A stretch of DNA of 64,000 bases, taken from assembly GCF_004458765.1 (NCBI RefSeq), contig NZ_SPJX01000491.1, positions 1-64,000 of the forward strand, read 5' to 3'. Position 1 is the first letter of the stretch. The number at the start of each line of letters is the position of its first letter. The notes under the pieces were generated by a model. It searched no databases. It saw nothing but the letters and a program-made list of their open reading frames with translations, and had not been told where the DNA came from. Origin of the DNA: Microvirga pakistanensis. GTDB taxonomy: Bacteria; Pseudomonadota; Alphaproteobacteria; Rhizobiales; Beijerinckiaceae. The position numbers were made by a program, and so were the translations under genes. Below, piece by piece: positions 52,545 through 61,471 of the stretch.

Positions 52545-53975
52545 ATGGTTCTCACCGAACCATCGTCCTTCAATGCAAAGATCATGGCTGATACCGATAT
52601 CGTCTGTATTTCCCCCGTCGACGGGCGCGAGCTGGTTCGGCGCCCCGTCATGTCCGAGGCCGCCATCGATACGGCGATCTCCTCCGCCCGCAGCGCGCAA
52701 GTGGCATGGCGCAACGTGCCGCTGGCGGAGCGTGCGAGCAAGGTTTCGGCCTTCCTCGACGCGCTGCTCGCCATGAACCAGGAGGTCGTGCCCGAGATTG
52801 CCCAGATGATGGGACGTCCGGTGCGCTATGGCGGCGAGTTCCGCGGCGTGGAGGAGCGCGCCCGCTACATGATCCGCATCGCGGAGAGGAGCCTCCAGAG
52901 CATCCCCGCGGACGACGAGAAGCCGGGCTTCCGCCGCATGATCAAGCGCGAGCCCGTCGGTCTCGTGCTCGTGATCGCACCCTGGAACTACCCGTATCTC
53001 ACGGCGATCAACACCATCGTGCCGGCTCTCATGGCCGGTAACGCGGTGCTTCTGAAGCATGCCTCGCAGACCGTTCTGGCGGGCGAGCGCTTCCAGATGG
53101 CGATGGATCGCGCGGGGCTGCCGAAGGGCCTGTTCCAGAACCTGCATCTCAGTCACGATCAGACGGCTCGCATCCTGAGCGGCGGCCTCGTCGATCACTG
53201 CAATTTCACCGGCTCCGTGGGCGGCGGTCGCGCCATCGAGCGTGCGGCGGCCGGAACCTTCACGTCGCTTGGCCTCGAACTCGGCGGCAAGGACCCGGCT
53301 TACGTGCGCGAGGATGCGAACATCGATCATGCCATCGAGAACCTGGTCGACGGCGCCTTCTTCAATTCGGGCCAATGCTGCTGCGGAATCGAGCGCATCT
53401 ATGTGCATGAGAAGCATTATGACCGGTTCGTCGAAGGCGCCGTCGATCTCGTGAGCCAATACGTGCTCGGCAATCCGCTGGATGAGGCAACGACCCTCGG
53501 GCCGATGGCGCACAAGCGCTTCGCCGATCTCGTGCGGGAACAGAACGCGGAAGCCGTCGCGAAGGGCGCGACGGCGCATATCGATGCCAGAAAATTCCCG
53601 GCGGACGTGGGCGGCACGGCCTATCTCGCGCCGCAGGTTCTGACCAACGTCGATCACGCCATGAGCGTGATGCGCGAGGAGAGCTTCGGCCCCACCGTCG
53701 GTATCATGAAGGTGAAGGGTGACGAGGAGGCGATCCGCCTCATGAACGACTCGGCGTATGGCCTCTCGGCGGCGATCTGGACCTCCGACGTGGATGCGGC
53801 CGAAGCCATCGGCGAGAAGCTCGAGACCGGCACCGTCTTCATGAACCGCTGCGACTATCTCGATCCCGCTCTCGCTTGGACCGGCGTGAAGGATACGGGC
53901 CGCGGCGCAAGCCTGTCGCGGCTGGCCTACGAGTCGCTCACCCGTCCGAAATCCTACCACCTCCGTCAGATCTGA
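52545..53975 (+). CDS. Aldehyde dehydrogenase, 476 aa
   Basis: NAD-dependent aldehyde dehydrogenase motifs are present: APWNYPYLTAINTI, NFTGSVGGGRAIE, the catalytic Glu in LELGGKDPAYV, and the catalytic Cys region FFNSGQCCCGIERI with three adjacent cysteines. It oxidises an aldehyde to the acid. Place in the operon, 33 bp after the glutamine synthetase-like gene, suggests a gamma-glutamyl aldehyde. An AGGAGAAG site precedes the ATG at 52545. Confidence 0.95.
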   Translation: MVLTEPSSFNAKIMADTDIVCISPVDGRELVRRPVMSEAAIDTAISSARSAQVAWRNVPLAERASKVSAFLDALLAMNQEVVPEIAQMMGRPVRYGGEFRGVEERARYMIRIAERSLQSIPADDEKPGFRRMIKREPVGLVLVIAPWNYPYLTAINTIVPALMAGNAVLLKHASQTVLAGERFQMAMDRAGLPKGLFQNLHLSHDQTARILSGGLVDHCNFTGSVGGGRAIERAAAGTFTSLGLELGGKDPAYVREDANIDHAIENLVDGAFFNSGQCCCGIERIYVHEKHYDRFVEGAVDLVSQYVLGNPLDEATTLGPMAHKRFADLVREQNAEAVAKGATAHIDARKFPADVGGTAYLAPQVLTNVDHAMSVMREESFGPTVGIMKVKGDEEAIRLMNDSAYGLSAAIWTSDVDAAEAIGEKLETGTVFMNRCDYLDPALAWTGVKDTGRGASLSRLAYESLTRPKSYHLRQI

Positions 53976-53986
53976 TCGAACCCATC

Positions 53987-55150
53987 ATGACCACCTCTCC
54001 CCGCTCCAACTGGAACTACCCCACCGCCGTCCGCTTCGGCGCAGGCCGCATTGCGGAACTGGCCGAGGCCTGCAAGGCCGTGGGCATGCAGGCCCCGCTC
54101 ATCGTCACGGATCCGTTTCTCGCCACGCAAACCATGACGAAGGCGGCGTTGGATCAGCTGACCGGCGCAGGCCTGAAGGCTGCGATCTTCTCGGACATCA
54201 AGCCGAACCCGGTCGAAACGAACGTCTACAGGGGTCTCGAGGCCTTGAAGGCGGGCGGTCATGACGGTGTCGTGGCCTTCGGCGGCGGCTCGGCGCTGGA
54301 TGCCGGCAAGGTCATCGCCTTCATGGCGGGCCAGACCCGTCCCATGTGGGATTTCGAGGATATCGGCGACTGGTGGACCCGGGCTGACCCCAAGGGGATC
54401 CAGCCGATCATCGCCGTGCCGACCACCGCAGGCACAGGCTCCGAAGTCGGGCGCGCGGGCGTGATCACGCAGGAGGCCACCCACACCAAGAAGGTGATCT
54501 TCCATCCGCTCATGATGCCGAAGATCGTGATCTGCGACCCGGAGCTCACCGTCGGAATGCCGCCGCACATCACAGCCGGCACCGGTCTCGACGCGCTCGC
54601 CCATTGCATCGAGGCGTATTGCGCACCGGGCTATCACCCGATGGCGGACGGCATCGCCGTCGAGGGGATTCGCCTCGTGAAGGAATATCTCCCGCGCGCC
54701 TACAGGGACGGCAAGGACATCGAGGCACGGGCGCAGATGATGTCGGCCGCCGCCATGGGCGCCACCGCGTTCCAGAAGGGGCTTGGCGCGATCCATGCGC
54801 TCTCGCATCCGACCGGGGCGCTCTACGACACGCATCACGGACTGACTAACGCGGTCTTCATGCCCTATGTGCTGGTCTATAACCGCCAGGCCATCGAAAA
54901 GAGGATCGAGCGCCTCGCCGCCTATATCGGTCTCGAGCCCTCGTTCCAGGCTTTCCTCGACTGGGTGCTGCAACTGCGCAAGGATCTCGGCGTGCCCCAC
55001 ACGCTCGAGGGCTTGAAAGTCGACAGCGCACGCTTCGACGAGATGTCGGAAATGGCGCCCAACGATCCCACGGCTGGCGGAAACCCGGTGCCGATCACCA
55101 GGGACAGCGCCCGCAAGCTCTTCGATGATGCACTCGCCGGGCGGGTTTGA
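53987..55150 (+). CDS. Iron-containing alcohol dehydrogenase, 387 aa
   Basis: Group III alcohol dehydrogenase motifs are present: VAFGGGSALDAGKVIAFM (NAD site), PTTAGTGSEVGRAGVI, GLDALAHCIEAY and ALSHPTGALYDTHHGLTNA with the metal-binding His residues. It interconverts an alcohol and an aldehyde. It lies 11 bp after the aldehyde dehydrogenase stop, and a bidirectional terminator follows. A gamma-glutamyl-ethanolamine alcohol group is a plausible substrate. The start MTTSPRSNWN at 53987 gives the family's normal length. Confidence 0.94.
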   Translation: MTTSPRSNWNYPTAVRFGAGRIAELAEACKAVGMQAPLIVTDPFLATQTMTKAALDQLTGAGLKAAIFSDIKPNPVETNVYRGLEALKAGGHDGVVAFGGGSALDAGKVIAFMAGQTRPMWDFEDIGDWWTRADPKGIQPIIAVPTTAGTGSEVGRAGVITQEATHTKKVIFHPLMMPKIVICDPELTVGMPPHITAGTGLDALAHCIEAYCAPGYHPMADGIAVEGIRLVKEYLPRAYRDGKDIEARAQMMSAAAMGATAFQKGLGAIHALSHPTGALYDTHHGLTNAVFMPYVLVYNRQAIEKRIERLAAYIGLEPSFQAFLDWVLQLRKDLGVPHTLEGLKVDSARFDEMSEMAPNDPTAGGNPVPITRDSARKLFDDALAGRV

Positions 55151-55158
55151 TCGTGAAA

Positions 55159-55190
55159 AGGCCTCGCTGACGCGTCAGCGAGGCCTCTTA
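55159..55190. terminator. Bidirectional terminator after the amine-utilisation cluster
   Basis: A perfect 12-bp stem AGGCCTCGCTGA...TCAGCGAGGCCT (55159-55170 with 55175-55186), with loop CGCG, lies between convergent genes. On the plus strand CTTA follows; on the minus strand TTTTCACG follows, so termination is possible in both directions. Confidence 0.8.
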
Positions 55191-55213
55191 CGCCTTGCAT
55201 GTCGATGGCTGCG

Positions 55214-55816
55214 TCAAGCCGCCTGAGCCTTGGTTTCCAGAGACGCCTTGTGCTGTCGGCGAAGAGCCTTCAGGCCTTCAGCCCACCGGTGCAACTCGTC
55301 CAGCATCGTGGCGGCAGAGGTATTGTAGATGTCGGCGGGCTTCAGTTTCCCGTTCTCCAGGTTCTGGAACACCATCGGCATCGGCACGCCTTCCGGAATC
55401 GGCATCACCTTGAACGTTGAGAGAATCTGCTTGGTCATCTGGACGGCGCGCATGCCGCCCGAGATGCCGCCATAGCTCACGAAGCCGGCGGGCGTGTAGT
55501 TCCACTCAAGCGCCAGATAGTTCAGGGCATTCAGGAGCGACGGCGGCGGTCCGAAATTGTATTCGGGCGTGACGAACACGAACGCATCCGCAGAGGCGAC
55601 GCTTTCGCTCCAGGCCTTGGTATGGGCATGGTGATAATGTCTCAGACGCGGATGCTCAGGCTCGTCGAAGACGGGCAAGTTGAACTCAGCGAGATCAACC
55701 AGGACAGGGTCGAACTTGCCGTGCTCGGCGGCAAAGTCGTTGAACCACTGCGCGATGCCGGGACCGATGCGGCCGGGGCGCGTGCTGGCCACGATGGTGT
55801 GAAGCTTGAGCGTCAT
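55214..55816 (-). CDS. NADPH-dependent FMN reductase family protein, 200 aa
   Basis: The flavodoxin-like N-terminal loop ASTRPGRIGPGIAQWF and the motif TPEYNFGPPPSLLNALNYL identify the NADPH-dependent FMN/azoreductase family, with SYGGISGGMRAV as the flavin-binding segment. It reduces quinones, azo compounds or free flavins. It is divergent from an HxlR regulator and probably controlled by it, an arrangement typical of quinone or aldehyde stress responses. Confidence 0.92.
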   Translation of the reverse strand: MTLKLHTIVASTRPGRIGPGIAQWFNDFAAEHGKFDPVLVDLAEFNLPVFDEPEHPRLRHYHHAHTKAWSESVASADAFVFVTPEYNFGPPPSLLNALNYLALEWNYTPAGFVSYGGISGGMRAVQMTKQILSTFKVMPIPEGVPMPMVFQNLENGKLKPADIYNTSAATMLDELHRWAEGLKALRRQHKASLETKAQAA

Positions 55817-55855
55817 CTGATATCCTGAATTTGCAAGCGGCGGGAACAGGCCTTA

Positions 55856-55892
55856 GGTTACCTTACGTAACCGAGGCTCATTAGGTAACTTG
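55856..55892. promoter_or_regulatory. HxlR operator-like repeats between the FMN reductase and HxlR genes
   Basis: GGTTAC-N5-GTAACC (55856-55872) is a perfect inverted repeat, followed by a second, related TTAGGTAACTTG half-site (55881-55892). Both lie in the 103-bp divergent intergenic region. The layout suggests autoregulation by HxlR; not shown. Confidence 0.6.
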
Positions 55893-55919
55893 CCGGGTTC
55901 CTTGCAAGGAGGCACTTTC

Positions 55920-56312
55920 ATGACACCCAGTCACATCCATGTGCCCACCGACTGCCGCACGGTCACGGAAATTCTCTCCCGGGTCGGCGACAAGTGGAGC
56001 GTCCAGGTTGTGGTGCAGCTTGGGGGTGAGCCTAAGAGGTTCAATGAGTTACGCCGTGATGTCGGGGGAATCTCGCAGCGCATGCTGACCCTGACGCTTC
56101 GTGGGTTGGAGCGTGATGGGCTCGTCACGCGCAAGATCTATCCCACGATCCCGCCGCGAGTGGAGTACCGGCTCACAGAGCTGGGTTGCAGTCTGCTCAA
56201 CACTGTGCGGGCGCTGGGCTCGTGGGCCATCGAGAACCGGGACCACATTCTAGAGGCGCGGCGGCGCTTCGACGAGGCCACCGGCCATGGGCCGGGAGCC
56301 GACGGCGCCTGA
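55920..56312 (+). CDS. HxlR family transcriptional regulator, 130 aa
   Basis: A compact HxlR winged-helix protein: VGDKWSVQVVVQLGGEPKRF, NELRRDVGGISQRMLTLTLR and ERDGLVTRKIYPTIPPRVEY contain the characteristic order. The N-terminal CRTVTEIL supplies the redox- or aldehyde-sensing Cys typical of the family. ATG at 55920 follows AAGGAGG. It likely controls the divergent FMN reductase gene through the GGTTAC/GTAACC repeats. It converges with the HAD gene. Confidence 0.93.
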   Translation: MTPSHIHVPTDCRTVTEILSRVGDKWSVQVVVQLGGEPKRFNELRRDVGGISQRMLTLTLRGLERDGLVTRKIYPTIPPRVEYRLTELGCSLLNTVRALGSWAIENRDHILEARRRFDEATGHGPGADGA

Positions 56313-56320
56313 GCCTGACC

Positions 56321-56980
56321 TCAGGCAGCCGCCCTGCTGTTCAGCTCATCCCAGAGCGCGGCGGCGTGGAAGTCCTCGATGGTCGCATCGGCGCCGATGT
56401 CACGCATCTCACGCGCGGTCAGGCCGGTCAGGATTCCGAACGAGTAGAGGCCAGCCGCCTTGGCGGCCCTCATACCCGAGGGAGAATCCTCGAAGGCGAT
56501 GGCGTCGCTCGCATGCACGCCGAGCCGTTCCAGGGCGGTGAGATAGGGAAGCGGATCCGGCTTCCCGCGCTCCACCTGCTCGATCGTGATCTGGACCGGG
56601 AACCGCTCCGTGACCCCCAGGACGTCGAGCATGTGCTCCGCGTTCAGGCGGGGGGCATTGGTCACGAGCGCGATCTTGATCCCACGCTGGTCCGCCCAGT
56701 CGAGAAGGTCGATAAGGCCGTCCAGCGGCTTCAGCTCCAGCGCCAAGCGGCGGAAGGTTGCCTCCTTCTCGTCCGCGAAGGCGACATGCTCCTCCGCCGA
56801 ACGACCGGGAAGAAGGCTGGCGAAGATGGCCTCGTTCGTCCGGCCGATGATCGTGGAGCGATAGATCTCTTCATCGATTCTGACGCCTTCAGGCTTCAGG
56901 ACCTCGGAAAACGCCCGCAAATGGACCGGATCACTGTGAACCAGGGTGCCGTCCATGTCGAAAATCAAGGCTTTGAGCAT
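56321..56980 (-). CDS. HAD-superfamily phosphatase (beta-phosphoglucomutase-like), 219 aa
   Basis: HAD motifs are intact: DMDGTLVHSD (nucleophile and acid Asp), VTNAPR (motif II), KPDPLPYL (motif III Lys) and FEDSPSGMRAAKAAG (motif IV). The cap domain is of the small alpha-helical type between motifs I and II. The family hydrolyses small phosphorylated compounds. The start at 56980 (MLKALIFDMDG) is chosen over longer open frames that add unrelated sequence. It lies between convergent HxlR and divergent channel genes. Confidence 0.94.
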   Translation of the reverse strand: MLKALIFDMDGTLVHSDPVHLRAFSEVLKPEGVRIDEEIYRSTIIGRTNEAIFASLLPGRSAEEHVAFADEKEATFRRLALELKPLDGLIDLLDWADQRGIKIALVTNAPRLNAEHMLDVLGVTERFPVQITIEQVERGKPDPLPYLTALERLGVHASDAIAFEDSPSGMRAAKAAGLYSFGILTGLTAREMRDIGADATIEDFHAAALWDELNSRAAA

Positions 56981-57107
56981 TCGTCCATCTCGTGAAAATC
57001 TGCGGGACATCCCTAAACCGCTTCGTTTCGAAAGACACCCTGCTGGAATTGCAGGTCTGCCATATAGATAATGTGAGGGTCCGGGAACCGAAAGAAACGC
57101 GATTTCC

Positions 57108-57917
57108 ATGCAGTCTCGAAACCTTCGCCAAGCCTTTGCAGCCTCCTGCGGGAGATCGGTCGAGAGGCTCAGGTTCCTGTACGAAGGCGGTTCTCCCGAG
57201 GCTCATCGCTTTCGCTATGGACTTCTCCTCTTCGATACCGCGACCATTCTCTTCATCGTCGTCACGTCGTTCCTGCCGCGTGATGAGGTCACGGAGTGGG
57301 TTGATGTGGCAATCGGCCTGGCGGTTCTGGCCGACTTCCTGGCCCGGATCGTCATCAGCCGCAACCGGTGGCGGGATCTCGCCCATCCAGTCACCCTCGC
57401 CGACATCGCCTCCATCATCTCTTTCCTGGCACCCGTGGTCGGCGAAGGCATCGGGTTCCTGCGGATCCTGCGCACGGTGCGACTCCTGCGAACCTACCAG
57501 CTCCTGGCGCGGCTGCGCGCGGACAGCGCGTTCTTCCGGCACAATGAGGAGCTGATCATCGCGACCGTCAATCTCGGCGTCTTCATCTTCATCATGACGG
57601 GATTCGTGTACGAGACCCAGCGCTGGACCAACGGAGAGATCCGCAACTACGTGGATGCGCTCTATTTCACCATCGCGGCGCTCACCACGACCGGGTTCGG
57701 CGACATCACGCTCACAGGCACGCTGGGACACCTGCTCTCGGTCGTCATCATGATCTTCGGCGTGACGCTGTTCCTGCGCCTCGTTCAGGTTCTGCTCCGG
57801 CCCAACAAGGTGCGCCATGCCTGCCCGGTCTGCGGATTGCAGCGGCATGACAGGGACGCGGTTCATTGCAAGGCCTGCGGCACGATCCTCAACATTCCGG
57901 ATGAGGGGGCCGTCTAG
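57108..57917 (+). CDS. Voltage-gated-type ion channel with C-terminal zinc ribbon, 269 aa
   Basis: Six membrane helices include an S4-like segment with Arg119, Arg122, Arg125 and Arg128 (FLRILRTVRLLRTYQLLA), and a pore loop TTTGFGDI (193-200) that fits a K+-selective filter. After S6 the chain ends in a zinc ribbon with CPVC (239-242) and CKAC (254-257). The zinc ribbon is not usual for 6TM K+ channels and may give a redox, metal or partner-binding role. Its TAG stop is part of a palindromic repeat. It is divergent from the HAD gene. Confidence 0.88.
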   Translation: MQSRNLRQAFAASCGRSVERLRFLYEGGSPEAHRFRYGLLLFDTATILFIVVTSFLPRDEVTEWVDVAIGLAVLADFLARIVISRNRWRDLAHPVTLADIASIISFLAPVVGEGIGFLRILRTVRLLRTYQLLARLRADSAFFRHNEELIIATVNLGVFIFIMTGFVYETQRWTNGEIRNYVDALYFTIAALTTTGFGDITLTGTLGHLLSVVIMIFGVTLFLRLVQVLLRPNKVRHACPVCGLQRHDRDAVHCKACGTILNIPDEGAV

Positions 57918-57968
57918 AGCATCGGACGAGAAAAGTGGATTTGCACTTTTGGGATCAATCCGATGCTC
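57914..57968. repeat. Palindromic intergenic repeat, copy 3 (complete)
   Basis: The element has inverted ends GAGCATCGGA...TCCGATGCTC (57917-57926 with 57959-57968) and an inner AAAAGTG...CACTTTT stem. The CTAG at 57914-57917 contains the TAG stop codon of the channel gene. Copies 1 and 2 are at 10028-10067 and 11826-11865. Confidence 0.75.
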
Positions 57969-58056
57969 CGCTCTTAGGCGGGCGCATCGTCTGCTGCGGG
58001 TCGCTGACGCGGTCCTCCGGGTCCGCACGATGGGCGAGAGCATTCCCGGCGAGGCG

Positions 58057-59172
58057 TCAGGCTCCGGGAATGATCGCGATCCCGCGCTGCGTGGCGAAGG
58101 AGATCGCGACCGGGGTGCCAGGAGCGATCGGGTCCTTGCGGCCGTACTGGACGATGAAGAGGTTCCCGATGGGGCTCTCCACCTCGTACTCCACCTGGGT
58201 GCCGAGATAGGATGCCTTCCTGACCGTGCCCGCAGCCTTGCCGGCGCCCGTGGAGGTGTCGTCCAGCGTGATCGCGTCGGGGCGAACGGCGAGCTTCACG
58301 GGCCCCTGGCCCACACCGCGGCGAGGAAGCTGGAGGCTGATCCCGCCGATCCTCACATGGGCCGTCTCTCCCGCGCCGTCGACGACCTCGCCGGAGATGA
58401 TATTGGCGTCCCCGATGAAGTCGGCGACGAACAGGTCCGCCGGCTCCTCGTAGAGCTCGCGCGGCGTGCCCGTCTGCGCGATGCGGGCGTTCGACATCAC
58501 GATGATGCGGTCGGAGACGGCGAGCGCCTCTTCCTGGTCGTGGGTGACATAGGCGACGGTGAGGTTGAGGCTCTGCTGCAGTTCGCGGATATCCTCGCGC
58601 ACGCGGCGCCGCAGCTTGGCGTCCAGGTTCGACAGGGGCTCGTCGAACAGCAGCACCTGAGGCTCCAGCACGAGGGCGCGTGCGACGGCGACGCGCTGCT
58701 GCTGACCGCCGGAGAGCTCCGAGGGCGCGCGGTTCTCCAGGCCCTTCAGACCGATCAGGGCGAGCTTCTCCATCGCCATGTCATGGGCATTCTTCTTCGA
58801 GATGCCCTGGACGGTCGGTCCATAGGCCACATTCTCCAGAACCGACATATGCGGGAAGAGCGCATAGGACTGGAACACCATGCTCACGTCGCGGTCGGCG
58901 GCAGAGAGGCGGGTCACGTCGCGCCCGCCGATCAGGATCTGGCCCTCGCTCGCCATTTCGAGCCCCGCGATCATGCGCAGCGTCGTGGTCTTGCCGCAGC
59001 CGGAGGGGCCGAGCAGCGTCACGAGCTGACCCGGCTCGATGGTGAAGGACACGTCGTCCACGGCGGTGACGCTGCCGTAACGTTTCGTCACGTTGCGGAA
59101 TTCGACCGAAGCCGCCTGCTTCTTGGACGTCGGGGAGCGGGACAGCGAGCTGATGGAGGACATCTGGTTCAT
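58057..59172 (-). CDS. ABC transporter ATP-binding protein (AfuC/FbpC/PotA-like), 371 aa
   Basis: Walker A GPSGCGKTT, ABC signature LSGGQQQRVAVARAL, Walker B VLLFDEPLSNLDAKLR and the His switch THDQEEALAVSD are all present in order. A C-terminal TOBE domain (about 285-365) is typical of the iron, spermidine or sugar-phosphate importers. It powers the fused permease that ends at 59169; the start of this gene overlaps that stop (ATGA). The Met at 59172 starts a somewhat long N-terminal lead (MNQMSSISSLSRSP). Confidence 0.95.
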   Translation of the reverse strand: MNQMSSISSLSRSPTSKKQAASVEFRNVTKRYGSVTAVDDVSFTIEPGQLVTLLGPSGCGKTTTLRMIAGLEMASEGQILIGGRDVTRLSAADRDVSMVFQSYALFPHMSVLENVAYGPTVQGISKKNAHDMAMEKLALIGLKGLENRAPSELSGGQQQRVAVARALVLEPQVLLFDEPLSNLDAKLRRRVREDIRELQQSLNLTVAYVTHDQEEALAVSDRIIVMSNARIAQTGTPRELYEEPADLFVADFIGDANIISGEVVDGAGETAHVRIGGISLQLPRRGVGQGPVKLAVRPDAITLDDTSTGAGKAAGTVRKASYLGTQVEYEVESPIGNLFIVQYGRKDPIAPGTPVAISFATQRGIAIIPGA

Positions 59173-61355
59173 GGAATGGCTTGGACGGCAACGGGACTGG
59201 GTGAGGGGCTGGCGGCACGGCGTCCGAGACGCCGTTCGCCCACGACGACCTGGATCGCGAGGATCGCGAACAGCATGACGACGATGAGCACGGTGGAATA
59301 AGCGATGGCGAGGCCGAACTCGCCCGCTTCGACGCGGCCGACGATGTAGGTCGTTGCCATGTTGTACTCGGCGGTCACAAGGAAGATCACGGCGCTCACG
59401 GCCGTCATCGCGCGAACGAAGGAATAGACCAGGGCGGCCACGATGGCGGGACGCAGCAGCGGCAGCACCACGCGGCGCATGGTGGTGGCCGAGCGGGCGC
59501 CGAGCGTCAGCGAGGCCTCGTCCAGGCTCTTGTCGATCTGGCTGAGCGTGGCGATCCCGGAGCGCACGCCCACGGGCATGTTGCGGAACACGAAGCACAT
59601 CACGAGCACGAAACCGGTGCCGGTGATCTCGATGGGCGGCACGTTGAAGGCGAGGATGTAGGACACGCCCACCACTGTGCCGGGGATCGCGAAGCTGAGC
59701 AGGGTGCCGAACTCGAAGGCGCGCTGGCCGGAGAAGCGCTGCCGGGTGAGGAGATAGGCCGTCAGCAGGCCGATGGCGGCGGTGAGCGGCGCCGCGAGGG
59801 CCGCGACCTTGACCGTGGCGAAGAACGAATCCCAGGCCGAACCGGAGAAGAAGAGCCCCCGTTCCGCGCGCTCGACCCGGAAGGCGGTGAGGAAATGTTC
59901 GAGGGTCGGCGTGTAGTCGCGGCCCATGGAGCGCACGAAGGCGCCGATCAGGATGATCACGTAGACGGCCACCGTGAACAGGGCCCAGGGAATGGCCGTG
60001 AAGTAGGACGCCAGCGCCACGCGGCGGGGCAGGGGCAGCGGAATGCCGGCATCGCCCTTGCCGGTCACCGTGGTGTAGACCTTCTTGCCGAGCCACGCAT
60101 GCTGCAGCCAGAAGGCGCCGAGGGTGAAGGCGAGCAGGATGATCGAGAGCACGGCGGCTCGTCCCTGATCCTGCTGTGCGCCGACGACGGCGAAGAAGAT
60201 CTTGGTCGAGAGCACCTCGAAGTTGCCGCCGAGAACGAGGGGGTTGCCGAAATCGGCCAGGCTTTCCACGAAGCCGAGGAGGAAGGCATTGGCGAGACCG
60301 GGCCGCATGAGCGGCAGCGTCACGGTCACGAAGGTCGTCCAGCTCTTCGCGCGAAGGGTTTGGGAGGCCTCCTCGAGGGTCGGGCTGATGCCCTGCACCA
60401 CGCCGATGAGGACCAGGAATGCGATGGGCGTGAAGGCGAGGAGCTGCGCGATGAAGATCCCGGGAAGGCCGTAGATCCACCGGGAGCGTGGAATGCCGAA
60501 CCACTCCCACAGGACCGACGAGAGCGCGCCGGAGCGGCCGAAGATCAGGATCAGCGCGAGACCGATCACGAAGGGAGGCGTGATGATGGGCAGGACGCTC
60601 ATCACGCGCAGGAGCTTCTTGTAACGGAAGGCGGTGCGCGTCGCGATCAGCGCGAAGGCCAGTCCAAGGGCCGTGGTGCCGACACCCACGAGGAGGCCGA
60701 GGAACAGGGTGTTCCAGGCCACGCCGCAGCGCAGGTCACTGGAGAGGCAATCCAGTCCCCAGATCGATCGGTCCATGAACTTGGTCACGAACTCGAGGGG
60801 TGCGAAGTTGCCCGCGTTGTCCGCGAACGCGCTCGCCAGGATCGTCGTGACGGGAAAGAAGACGAAGACCGTGATGAGGGCGACGACGGTGCCGATGGAG
60901 GAGGTGACGAAAGCATCGCCCCGGCACCAGCCGCGTGCGGCAAGGCCGTGGCACAGGATGATGAGGAACGCGATGGAGGTGAGCGCGGCGCCGTAGCCCA
61001 TGCCGCCCTGGCTCGGCCCGGTGCCGCCGGTCAGGCTCCTGAGGGCGTCGAGGGTCCATCCGTTCAGGCCGATGCTGAAGCCCTGGAGGACGATCAGCCC
61101 GAGGCCCAGGATGCCGGAGGCGATCAGCCAGGTGCTGTTGCCGTTACGCGGGGGAAGAAGCGCAGGGCGCAGGCTCATCAGGAGCGGTGAGAGAACGGGC
61201 AGAAGCCACCACGCTCCCTTCAGGCCGTGAGCCAGTCCCGATCCGCCGATGTAGCTGGCAAAATTCGGAGCGGCCGAGCGGTCGAAGCCGTACCAGGGCA
61301 GGAGGGCATAGCCGACCCAGCCCAGAACGATCCAGCCAAGGGTTGCCCGTGACAT
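59169..61355 (-). CDS. ABC transporter permease, two fused permease domains, 728 aa
   Basis: Two binding-protein-dependent permease domains are fused in one chain, each with an EAA loop (SPTLEEASQTLRAKSWTTF in the first, DKSLDEASLTLGARSATTM in the second), as in FbpB/ThiP/AfuB. The N-terminal ~170 residues hold four or five extra membrane helices (LGWIVLGWVGYALLPWY at the start). The ATG at 61355 lacks a strong binding site; the frame is open further upstream. It forms the channel for the importer with the ATPase and the binding protein. Confidence 0.92.
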   Translation of the reverse strand: MSRATLGWIVLGWVGYALLPWYGFDRSAAPNFASYIGGSGLAHGLKGAWWLLPVLSPLLMSLRPALLPPRNGNSTWLIASGILGLGLIVLQGFSIGLNGWTLDALRSLTGGTGPSQGGMGYGAALTSIAFLIILCHGLAARGWCRGDAFVTSSIGTVVALITVFVFFPVTTILASAFADNAGNFAPLEFVTKFMDRSIWGLDCLSSDLRCGVAWNTLFLGLLVGVGTTALGLAFALIATRTAFRYKKLLRVMSVLPIITPPFVIGLALILIFGRSGALSSVLWEWFGIPRSRWIYGLPGIFIAQLLAFTPIAFLVLIGVVQGISPTLEEASQTLRAKSWTTFVTVTLPLMRPGLANAFLLGFVESLADFGNPLVLGGNFEVLSTKIFFAVVGAQQDQGRAAVLSIILLAFTLGAFWLQHAWLGKKVYTTVTGKGDAGIPLPLPRRVALASYFTAIPWALFTVAVYVIILIGAFVRSMGRDYTPTLEHFLTAFRVERAERGLFFSGSAWDSFFATVKVAALAAPLTAAIGLLTAYLLTRQRFSGQRAFEFGTLLSFAIPGTVVGVSYILAFNVPPIEITGTGFVLVMCFVFRNMPVGVRSGIATLSQIDKSLDEASLTLGARSATTMRRVVLPLLRPAIVAALVYSFVRAMTAVSAVIFLVTAEYNMATTYIVGRVEAGEFGLAIAYSTVLIVVMLFAILAIQVVVGERRLGRRAASPSPSPVAVQAIP

Positions 61356-61471
61356 ATCGGTTCTCGCGTAACGATCATGCGGGCTTCGCGCGAAACCCCG
61401 CTTCTGAAATTCTCTCGATGAATGGCGGATCGGCGAAGCGCCGCGGGCTTCGCCGATCCGGATCAAACGGC

